Assembly (NCBI GenBank): GCA_031257995.1
Contig: JAIRNN010000353.1
Coordinates: 1-7,142 of the forward strand
Direction: 5' to 3'
Origin: Spirochaetaceae bacterium
Lineage (GTDB): Bacteria > Spirochaetota > Spirochaetia > Treponematales > Breznakiellaceae
DNA length: 7,142 nt
Of this stretch, positions 1 to 5,210 are shown one piece after another. Both the position numbers and the translations under genes were made by a program. Under the pieces are notes generated by a model. The model worked only from the letters and a program-made list of their open reading frames with translations. It ran no database searches and was not told the DNA's origin. How positions within the stretch are numbered: position 1 is the stretch's first letter; each line of letters begins with the position of its first letter.

Positions 1-90
1 AAAAACCACGGAAAACGTGGACAAGACGCGGAAAAGCAGGATTACAGAGTAAAATTCCGCGTGATTCCGTGCCTTCCGTGGTTAATTCCT
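1..90. repeat. Interspersed palindromic repeat, copy R1
   Basis: Terminal inverted repeat of 10 bases: AACCACGGAA at 4-13 pairs with TTCCGTGGTT at 74-83. The interior is rich in CGTGG, ACGCGG and TCCGCG words. The composition resembles repeats R2-R5 in this window, but its edges differ (no AATCAC edge is visible), so it may be a related rather than identical type. It runs into the 5' end of the LRR pseudogene. The left boundary may lie outside the window. The inverted arms are seen directly; membership of one family is inferred. Confidence 0.6.
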
Positions 91-673
91 TGGGTTTCAT
101 TGATCGACTGAATAGTTACTGTACATTTATTATGTTCATGACGGTGTGCGGCCTATTCGCGCAGACGGAGGCCGACTTCGACACGAAGGCAGAGGAAAAC
201 GGCGTGGTGATTGTCGGGTATAAGGGACAGAGCACGTCTGTCATAATTCCCGCAAGCATCGGCGGCAGACCCGTTACCGCCATGGCGACAGGGCTTTTTC
301 CTTTTGTGTCAGTCTGACATCAATCACGATACCCACAAGCGTAACCAGCATTGGCAAGGCGGCTTGTCAGGATTGCGCCAGCCTGACATCAATCTCGATA
401 CCGGAAAGCGTTACCGGCATCGGCGAGTATGCTTTTGCCAGTTGCGACGGCCTGACATCAATCACAATACCCTCAAATTTTACCAGCATCGGCGAGGCGG
501 CTTTTTTCCAATACAGCAGCCTGACATCAATCATAATACCGGACAGCGTTACCAACATCGGCGAAGGGGCTTTTTACGGGTGTAACAAACTTAATCAAGC
601 CGACCTCGCCGACATTGAAAAGCGGTTTAGCACAGGGGTTTTTCTATCTAGATGGCGATGGATGAAAGATTGA
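69..673 (+). pseudogene. BspA-like leucine-rich-repeat surface protein, frameshifted
   Basis: LRR_5/BspA-type surface or secreted protein, a family abundant in host-associated treponemes. The first part reads from GTG 69 (or ATG 132/138): a short hydrophobic segment ending GLFAQ, resembling a signal peptide, then TEADFDTKAEENGVVIVGY and IIPASIGGRPVTA. This frame stops at TGA 315-317. The repeats resume in the next frame at 302: four units of 23 residues with consensus LTSITIPxSVTSIGEAAF, then YGCNKL and a short tail ending at TGA 671-673. Adding one T to the five-T run 295-299 restores a single frame with a normal repeat junction (FSFCVSLTSI). No ribosome binding site precedes any candidate start, and the N-terminal codons from GTG 69 come from repeat R1. 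Treated as a pseudogene. A homopolymer error or phase-variable tract is possible for the frameshift, but the missing 5' end supports decay. Confidence 0.8.
314..589 (+). repeat. Four tandem 69-base LRR-encoding units
   Basis: The word CTGACATCAATC starts at 314, 383, 452 and 521, exactly 69 bases apart, followed each time by xxxATACCx. Each unit encodes one 23-residue LRR_5 repeat in the frame of the second half of the pseudogene. Conservation at the nucleotide level suggests recent duplication or slippage. It is a coding repeat and not a CRISPR array: there are no unique spacers. Confidence 0.85.
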
Positions 674-675
674 CG

Positions 676-697
676 GGTTTGCTTCGTGCCGCAAACC
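676..697 (+). terminator. Hairpin just after the LRR stop codon
   Basis: GGTTTGC (676-682) pairs with GCAAACC (691-697) around an 8-base loop, three bases after the TGA. A weak T-rich stretch (ATATTTT) follows about 11 bases later. Its position suits an intrinsic terminator for the LRR gene, but the U-tract is poor and distant. Confidence 0.4.
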
Positions 698-740
698 GAA
701 GACATCAATATTTTCACCGGGAGAAGTAACACAAAGAAGT

Positions 741-763
741 AAACGTGCGATTTGCCGCACGTT
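741..763. other. 9-bp hairpin between LRR pseudogene and mazG
   Basis: AAACGTGCG (741-749) pairs perfectly with CGCACGTTT (755-763) with a 5-base loop. A pyrimidine-rich stretch follows on the + strand (CACTCCTATCATTTTCCCC). It could be a terminator for rightward transcription. The rest of 674-894 shows no credible gene on either strand. Confidence 0.45.
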
Positions 764-894
764 TCACTCCTATCATTTTCCCCTATCCATTTTCCATTTC
801 CCAAAGAGGAATACTTCCCGCTCCTTTTTTATCTTTTCAAGAGGTTTTGAAACAGGCTTATCCGTATATCTGACCGATTCCCAAAGAAACCCAC

Positions 895-970
895 ATCTCT
901 TAAATCCGTGTCAATCCGCGAAAATCCGCAGACCTTTTTATCCATGTCCATCTGTGTAATCTGTGATTAA
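895..970 (-). repeat. Interspersed palindromic-type repeat, copy R2
   Basis: Read on the minus strand, this begins TTAATCAC (970-963) and continues through ACAGATTACACAGATGG, GGTCTGCGGATT, CGCGGATT and ACACGGATTT. The edge word TTAATCAC is shared with R3 (2378-2385) and R5 (6489-6496). The repeat overlaps the last codons and stop of mazG. The far boundary near 895 is approximate. Confidence 0.6.
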
Positions 971-1771
971 AGAAGACTTTTTTGCCTCCTGCCAGTATTT
1001 TTCCATCATGTCAATGGAGTCCTTGTTCATGGCAACGCCGTCCATCCCGCATTTTTCTTCGACATACCGGAAACGCCGGGCGAATTTGACGTTGGCGCGG
1101 GTCAGGGCCATTGACGGATCAATTTTCAGATAACGGCAGAGGTTGACCACTGAGAAAAGCACGTCGCCCAGTTCTTCCTCGATTGAGGCAATCGAGGCGT
1201 TTTTCCCCGGCTTTTCTCCGGCCTTTTCGATTTCCCTTTTCGTTTCCTCGATTTCCTCGCGTACCTTGTCCAAAACACCGTCAAGAGAAGGCCAGTCGAA
1301 CCCTTTTTTAACGGCCTTTTTTTGCAGTTTGTAGGCCCGTTCAAGGGGCGGAAGCGCCTTCGACACCTCGTCCATCGCCGATTGTTTCTCAGCGCGGCCT
1401 TCCACATCGCGTTTTATCTTCGCCCAGTTGGAAAGCACTTCATCGCTGTCTTTCACCTTTACGTCACCGAAGACATGGGGGTGCCGACGGATCAATTTTT
1501 CGGTGATACCGCCGATCACGTCGTTTATTGTGAACACCCCTCTCTGCTCAAAGATGTAGGCGATCATCATCATGACCGAAAACACATCGCCCAGTTCTTC
1601 CCGAACATGCGGCGCGTCGCCTTCGTCAATCGCCTCGATACACTCGTAGACCTCCTCGGCAAGATTACCGCGCAGACTTTCCGGCGTCTGTTCGCGATCC
1701 CACGGACATCCATCCGGGCCGAAGAGCGTTTGTATCGTCTCGTAATAACGGTTAAAGTTTGAATTCCGCAT
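938..1771 (-). CDS. mazG: MazG, nucleoside triphosphate pyrophosphohydrolase
   Basis: Cytoplasmic enzyme that hydrolyses NTPs/dNTPs to the monophosphate and pyrophosphate. It is thought to clean damaged nucleotides and, in E. coli, to affect (p)ppGpp levels. It has the tandem MazG-domain layout: CPWDREQT at 22-29, then the metal-binding pair EEVYE (39-43) and EELGD (58-62), RRHPHVFGD (95-103), a linker, then KKGFDW with the second pair REEIEE (171-176) and EEELGD (198-203). About 277 residues, close to E. coli MazG (263) with a slightly longer C-terminus. ATG 1771 is preferred over GTG 1774 because AGGGG lies 5 bases before the ATG. It follows the nusG-like gene by 30 bases, so the two are probably co-transcribed. 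The last residues (LITDYTDGHG) and the stop are encoded by repeat R2, so the original stop was probably overwritten. Both acidic motif pairs are present, so activity is expected. Confidence 0.95.
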   Translation of the reverse strand: MRNSNFNRYYETIQTLFGPDGCPWDREQTPESLRGNLAEEVYECIEAIDEGDAPHVREELGDVFSVMMMIAYIFEQRGVFTINDVIGGITEKLIRRHPHVFGDVKVKDSDEVLSNWAKIKRDVEGRAEKQSAMDEVSKALPPLERAYKLQKKAVKKGFDWPSLDGVLDKVREEIEETKREIEKAGEKPGKNASIASIEEELGDVLFSVVNLCRYLKIDPSMALTRANVKFARRFRYVEEKCGMDGVAMNKDSIDMMEKYWQEAKKSSLITDYTDGHG

Positions 1772-1801
1772 CACATCCCCTATGTTTCAAAATAAAATTA
1801 C

Positions 1802-2350
1802 TCACGCCTTTGCAACCGCCTTTCTGCTCGTCGGCTCGATCATCTCAAAGGCCAAGTCGATTGAGAACGTATCCCCGTACAAATCCAATCTGATCTTGGC
1901 CCGTCCTTTCCGTCGGTCAATCTTGACGATTCGCCCTTCGAGGCCCAGCATCGGACCTTCCTTCACCACAATCTTTTCGTTTTTGTCAAAATAGACCTTC
2001 GACACACCGGCGACCTGCCCCGGTTGACGGATAAAATGTATCACAAGCTCCAGATCACTGCCCCGCAACTCGTGTACCTTCTTGTTTGACGGCAAAAAAC
2101 GAAAAAACCCGTTCGTTATGTGCAATGACCGGTAATGATTCAAGATATGATCATCTTTTTCAAGCTCGACAAAAACATACCCGGCAAACACCGGGGCAAT
2201 CTTCGTTATAACCTTTCCTTGTTTGTAAACTCGTATCTCCCGTTTGGGAAAATAAGTGCGGACATTCGACTTATCAGGGTTCTGCACACGAAACAACTTG
2301 ATGTATTTCTCTTCGTCGCGTGTTTTCACCTGAATAGAAAAAATGCTCAT
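1802..2350 (-). CDS. NusG-family transcription elongation factor (LoaP/RfaH-like paralogue?)
   Basis: NusG-like protein of 182 residues with the two usual domains. The N-terminal NGN domain begins IFSIQVKTRDEEKY and carries PVFAGYVFVELE (53-64), the segment that in NusG proteins lies at the RNA polymerase clamp contact. The C-terminal KOW domain (about 126-172) carries KEGPMLGLEGRIVKIDRR and ends DLAFEMIEP. The paired ribosomal/SecE neighbours of housekeeping nusG (secE, rplK) are absent and the partner gene is mazG. With the basic segment between KRE and GK (residues 36-50) and the GLEG KOW signature, this favours a specialised NusG paralogue of the LoaP/UpxY/RfaH kind; the subfamily is inference. 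Its target operon is not in this window. The start fits the family N-terminus and no other Met is suitable. An extended -10 sits 6 bases upstream, so the transcript may be leaderless. Confidence 0.88.
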   Translation of the reverse strand: MSIFSIQVKTRDEEKYIKLFRVQNPDKSNVRTYFPKREIRVYKQGKVITKIAPVFAGYVFVELEKDDHILNHYRSLHITNGFFRFLPSNKKVHELRGSDLELVIHFIRQPGQVAGVSKVYFDKNEKIVVKEGPMLGLEGRIVKIDRRKGRAKIRLDLYGDTFSIDLAFEMIEPTSRKAVAKA

Positions 2351-2356
2351 ACTCTC

Positions 2357-2385
2357 ATTATAGCAAAAACGGAAAACTTAATCAC
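2357..2385 (-). promoter_or_regulatory. Extended -10 promoter for nusG-like/mazG operon
   Basis: On the minus strand TGCTATAAT gives a perfect TATAAT (2362-2357) with the TGn extension. The -35 position at 17-base spacing is a weak GTGATT lying in the edge of repeat R3. The expected transcription start is about 2350, i.e. at the ATG, and no good Shine-Dalgarno sequence is present (only GAGAG one base before the ATG). Confidence 0.65.
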
Positions 2386-2505
2386 GGGAAACCGCAGATG
2401 GCGTATTATAGTTCAGCATAAATGGCACGGATAGATACCGATTTTACACACCATAATCCGTGTTCATCTGCCGTATCCACACCATCTGTGGTTCCCCGTG
2501 ATCCC
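2378..2505. repeat. Nested palindromic repeat, copy R3
   Basis: Large imperfect inverted repeat. The left arm 2381-2401 and right arm 2482-2502 match at 19 of 21 paired positions. A second nested pair lies inside: CACGGAT (2426-2432) with ATCCGTG (2456-2462). Edge words are TTAATCAC on the left and CCGTGAT on the right. The whole could fold into a hairpin of about 120 bases on either strand. It lies between the nusG promoter and the Rpn pseudogene. Bases 2506-2565 hold nothing I can identify. Confidence 0.75.
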
Positions 2506-2565
2506 GCGCTATTTCCGAAAGAATCCGCGCCCTTCACTATCCCGCTTTTCCAATAGAACAAAGTC

Positions 2566-3349
2566 TTAATGTACCGACAGCCCGCCGTTCCCCGGCCGGG
2601 CAACATCCATATTGGGTTGCCGTTCTCCCCGCCTCCGTTCCAATTCCCACCACAACGCCTCGACTTCAGACCGCGCAATCTCCACCTCGGACTGTAACGC
2701 CTCGTTCTGGGCCGCCCACTTCTCCCGTTCCCGCGCCGCTCCTTCTCCATGCCGCGCATACGGTACTCGTCTTCCTACATGTTCCGATCGAGCCGCGCCT
2801 TCTGGTACAGGTTGTACGCCGCGCTGATCTCTCTTGAGATCGAGAATTCCCGCAGGTACGCAACGATTTCTCTCAGTTTTGGGTATGCTTTCGCGTGCAT
2901 TTCTGCCTCCTCTCCGTTTTTACACCGGAAACATTGTAGTATTACGCCTTGTTTCCGTCATCCTCTCTGGGCATCTTCGACAGTTCTATGATAACGATGT
3001 TTTCCAAATCTGTAAACAGCATCCCGGTTGTCGCTTCCCGAAGCTCAATGTGGTGGATATAGCCGGGCAGTTCCGGCAGCACGGCGAAGTTGCAGATGCC
3101 TACGCAGTATGCGGGCCGGAGCAGGCCGTACCGATGGCCCCGCCGCAACTGTTCCGTGATCATTTTGCTCTGGTAGTACACCAGGCGGTCACGAAAAAAC
3201 CGGGGTTTTTCAATCCGCGCTTCCACGCCGAACGAGTAGCCGCTTTTTGTTCCTTTTCGTTTAACCGGCCCCCTGAATCTTCCCCCTTTTTGTTCAGGCC
3301 ATATAAAAACCCTGTCATCGGTTCAGCCCGTTTCCGCGAACCTCCCCAT
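2566..3349 (-). pseudogene. PD-(D/E)XK (Rpn-type) nuclease/transposase relic
   Basis: One broken gene spread over two frames. From a possible ATG 3349, MGRFAETG is followed by a TGA (3325-3323). The same frame then runs open through YSFGVEARIEKPRFF, RLVYYQSKMITEQLRRG, YGLLRPAYCVGICNF, HHIELREATTGMLFTD and IIELSKMPREDDGNKA to TAA 2944-2942. This is the diagnostic core of the Rpn/PD-(D/E)XK transposase family. The C-terminal part continues in another frame: LQCFRCKNGEEAEM then HAKAYPKLREIVAYL. It is interrupted by TAG 2777-2775, and a one-base loss near 2730-2738 shifts it into REREKWAAQNEALQSEVEIA, a charged coiled coil ending at TAA 2568-2566. In the nuclease motif, E-x-Q/K appears as EAR. 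A strong Shine-Dalgarno sequence (2906-2915) before ATG 2900 could start a 41-residue peptide, but it sits inside the relic. The true 5' end is uncertain. Confidence 0.72.
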
Positions 3350-3404
3350 CCTCCAGTCTAACCTTGACCCCCAGAATAACACGGTATGTGCGGCTTTTTC
3401 ACAG

Positions 3405-3447
3405 CGGATCCCTCCTCATCCGCGAAAACCCGCAATCCCGTGATTTT
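3405..3447 (-). repeat. Interspersed repeat fragment, copy R4
   Basis: On the minus strand it reads AATCACGGGATTGCGGG then TTTTCGCGGATGAGG. It starts with the same AATCACGGGA as R3 and contains the CGCGGAT word of R2 and R5. It appears shorter than R3 or R5, so it is probably a partial copy. It lies upstream of the Rpn pseudogene, opposite R3 at its other end. Confidence 0.5.
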
Positions 3448-3460
3448 TCTCATCTTTTTC

Positions 3461-3494
3461 GCCGTTTTTTCGTGTCAGACTAAAGCAAAACGGC
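3461..3494 (+). other. Hairpin upstream of RAYT-like copy A
   Basis: GCCGTTTT (3461-3468) pairs perfectly with AAAACGGC (3487-3494) around an 18-base loop containing TGTCAGACTA. It lies just before the promoter of copy A and may belong to the left end of that element. It cannot be compared with copy B because the 5' end of copy B is outside the window. Confidence 0.4.
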
Positions 3495-3506
3495 GAGTCA
3501 ACGCCT

Positions 3507-3524
3507 TATATAAAGTGTAGGAGG
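3507..3524 (+). promoter_or_regulatory. -10-like sequence and strong ribosome binding site of RAYT copy A
   Basis: TATATAAA at 3507-3514 is a -10-like sequence without a recognisable -35. AGGAGG at 3519-3524 is a consensus Shine-Dalgarno 7 bases before ATG 3532 and fixes that start. The short distance between them would leave a very short leader if the -10 is used. Confidence 0.5.
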
Positions 3525-3531
3525 CATTGAT

Positions 3532-4038
3532 ATGCGCAAACCTAGAGAACTGGCGAAGAACGTCTGGTATGCGGTGGGGACGGAGATAAATATCGCCAAA
3601 CCGCTATTCCAGTTGCCGATCGCCGTCGTGTTGCTTCACCGGGTACTCCGTGAGGCGAAAAAGCGTTTCGGCTTCGAGTTGCGCAGGCTTAAGCTCGAAG
3701 GAGCGTTGCTCACGTTCTACATTAAGCCCGACGATGGTTTGGAACTGCCTGAGATAATGCAGTGGATTAAGCAAACGTTCTCGGCCCGGTTCAACTGGCT
3801 GACGGGGAGGAAGGGGCACGTCTGGGGAGACCGGTATGATTCGGAGATCATGTGGGGAGGGCCGCCTGAGGGGACGAAGCCGGTGGACTGGGCGGCGGTA
3901 GAAATGTCGGCTGACACGCCGGTAGCGGGGGCGATGGCCTATATCTTGAGTTGGGCCAGCCTTAGGTCGCTCGGGATGACGATAACGACCCGGTTTTCGG
4001 CCCAAAACGCCGCCAAACCCGCGCCACCACCCGGCTAA
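3532..4038 (+). CDS. RAYT/Y1-transposase-like protein without HUH motif (copy A)
   Basis: 168-residue protein resembling REP-associated tyrosine transposases (Y1_Tnp/TnpA_REP, IS200-related). The family-like segments are RKPRELAKNVWYAV at the N-terminus, VLLHRVLREAKKRFGFELRR, IKPDDGLELPEIMQWIKQTF (64-83) and RKGHVWGDRYDSEI. In active relatives a His-hydrophobic-His pair precedes the IKP-like strand; here that place reads ALLTFYIKP (58-66) with no histidine. A tyrosine in AMAYILSW (Y137) sits about where the nucleophile is expected, but this alignment is tentative. The Pro/Ala-rich C-terminus ends APPPG. The start is fixed by AGGAGG. The partial copy at 6694-7142 shows the same missing histidines, so the loss is a feature of this subfamily and not private decay. 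Catalytic DNA cleavage is doubtful; DNA binding or mobilisation in trans by an active relative is possible. Confidence 0.75.
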   Translation: MRKPRELAKNVWYAVGTEINIAKPLFQLPIAVVLLHRVLREAKKRFGFELRRLKLEGALLTFYIKPDDGLELPEIMQWIKQTFSARFNWLTGRKGHVWGDRYDSEIMWGGPPEGTKPVDWAAVEMSADTPVAGAMAYILSWASLRSLGMTITTRFSAQNAAKPAPPPG

Positions 4039-4118
4039 CGGCCCACTTTACGGTCGAAAAGGAGTTACAGACAACCTCACACATCCCTGCCCAAGGTGGC
4101 CGCAGGGGAGGTCTGTCC
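4039..4118 (+). repeat. Structured 3' tail of RAYT-like copy A
   Basis: The 80 bases after the stop codon align without gaps to the 80 bases after the aligned stop of copy B. Outer arms ACAGAC (4067-4072) and GTCTGT (4111-4116) enclose an inner hairpin, CCCTGC (4085-4090) with GCAGGG (4102-4107). The flanks are conserved (45 of 51 positions identical to copy B); the inner 29 bases are not (17 of 29), although both copies fold. This resembles a REP-like or IS200-type end. Confidence 0.75.
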
Positions 4119-4151
4119 GCTCCACAACGTGGAGTTTTGAAACAGCCTCAG

Positions 4152-5210
4152 ATGTCTCAACGCGAAATGTTGACATTGACCATATTCGCGGGTAAACTGT
4201 GTCTCGTGGACACTACTGAATTTGAAAAAGATGATATCTCCGGCTTTGAGGAGACGGATACCGAACTCGCCGCGCTTGAAGATGAGGCGCTTGAGGATGA
4301 GGCGGATGATTCCGAAGTTGGAGGGATTAACGAGCCCATTCCCGCCGGGGTGCCGGTGTACGCGCTTTTCCTGGCCTATTCCCGCGAGACGCTTTACGGG
4401 ATTTATAAGGGCGGGTTCATTCCACATTGCGCGTCCGTTATCCTGCGAACTCGTTACGGCTTGGACATGGCGCGGGTTCGCGGGGAAATAAAGCGGGATA
4501 TAAATCCGCAGAGGATCATGCGTATCGAGCGGATCGCGACGGAGGACGATTTCAAGAAAGCGGAAAAATACCGGACAAAAGAAGCGGAGGCGTTTCCTCT
4601 CTGCAAAGAGCGGATCGCCTTCCACAAACTGGAGATGAAGCTCATCGCCGTCCATTACTTGCACGAAGAGCAGAAGATACTGTTCTTTTTCAGCGCGGAA
4701 AGCCGCATCGATTTTCGCGCGCTGGTCAAGGACTTGGTCAGCATATTCCGGTGCAGAATAGAGCTCAGGCAGATTTCCACGCGGGACGAGGCGCGTATCG
4801 GCGGGGGGTTCGGGATATGCGGGCGTTGTTACTGCTGCTCGACCATTACCGATAAAATGAAGCCGGTTTCGATAAAGATGGCCAAAGAACAGAACTTGTC
4901 GCTCAATACCGCGAAGGTTTCAGGCCCCTGCGGGCGGCTTTTATGCTGTCTCGCCTATGAGCACGGGTTTTACTGCGCGGAACGCCACAATATGCCCAGT
5001 GAAGGATGCCGCATTCTATTCGAGGGCGAACCGTGGAGAGTGAGGGAGGTCAACCCGATCTGCGCGTCCATAACGCTCGCCGCCGAGGACGGGCGGCAGA
5101 CGCAGGTGGCGGCGAACCGCTTTGTCAGGACGGATAACAAGTGGTCTATCGGCAAGGCCTCAAATGAAGACCGCGGGGAACGGGGGACAACGATAGATGA
5201 TAGAGCCTAA
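4152..5210 (+). CDS. ricT: RicT/YaaT-like protein with PSP1 C-terminal domain
   Basis: Cytoplasmic PSP1-family protein. In Bacillus subtilis RicT works with RicA and RicF in an Fe-S complex that modulates RNase Y processing; no RicA or RicF is seen here. Counting from ATG 4152: an acidic Glu/Asp-rich extension at about 23-57, then the PSP1 core with RYGLDMARVRGEI (101-113) and KILFFFSAESRIDFRALVKDL. Two cysteine motifs follow, GICGRCYCCS (C223, C226, C228, C229) and SGPCGRLLCCLAYE (C260, C265, C266), matching the cysteine-rich signature of RicT. The start is uncertain: TTG 4137 has GGAG only 2 bases upstream, ATG 4152 and 4167 lack ribosome binding sites, and GTG 4206 sits right at the predicted start of a TTGACA-type promoter. 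Residues from about 4206 onward are secure. The stop overlaps hisS by 14 bases, so the two genes are co-transcribed. Confidence 0.88.
   Translation: MSQREMLTLTIFAGKLCLVDTTEFEKDDISGFEETDTELAALEDEALEDEADDSEVGGINEPIPAGVPVYALFLAYSRETLYGIYKGGFIPHCASVILRTRYGLDMARVRGEIKRDINPQRIMRIERIATEDDFKKAEKYRTKEAEAFPLCKERIAFHKLEMKLIAVHYLHEEQKILFFFSAESRIDFRALVKDLVSIFRCRIELRQISTRDEARIGGGFGICGRCYCCSTITDKMKPVSIKMAKEQNLSLNTAKVSGPCGRLLCCLAYEHGFYCAERHNMPSEGCRILFEGEPWRVREVNPICASITLAAEDGRQTQVAANRFVRTDNKWSIGKASNEDRGERGTTIDDRA
4170..4198 (+). promoter_or_regulatory. Predicted sigma-70 promoter for ricT-hisS
   Basis: A perfect TTGACA (4170-4175), a 17-base spacer and TAAACT (4193-4198, four of six to TATAAT). The expected start site is near 4205, just before the in-frame GTG 4206. 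If used, translation must begin at GTG 4206 (leaderless, protein starting with residues DTTEFEKDD after the initiator) or the promoter is internal. It is the best promoter-like sequence between copy A and ricT. Confidence 0.5.

Noticed and set aside
304..585. ORF on the + strand with repeated PDINxDT and RYQHRR words
   Set aside because: It is the LRR repeat read in the wrong frame; the LTSITIP frame gives a known repeat family.
314..589. CRISPR-like regular spacing
   Set aside because: The 69-base units are contiguous coding repeats with no variable spacers.
595..804. Minus-strand ORF of 69 codons
   Set aside because: It overlaps the end of the LRR frame and two hairpins, with no ribosome binding site or family resemblance.
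1322..1762. + strand ORF of 146 codons opposite mazG
   Set aside because: Antisense shadow of a fully conserved gene, with no ribosome binding site or recognisable domain.
2775..2900. 41-residue peptide with a very good Shine-Dalgarno sequence as an independent small gene
   Set aside because: Its sequence continues the C-terminal part of the Rpn family both upstream and, after the TAG, downstream; it is better explained as a fragment of the relic.
2834..3361. + strand ORF of 175 codons
   Set aside because: It runs opposite the Rpn relic, whose family blocks are clear on the minus strand; the + product resembles nothing.
843..4146. 12-base word GTTTTGAAACAG shared at about 844 and 4134
   Set aside because: One such shared 12-mer is expected by chance in a window of this length.
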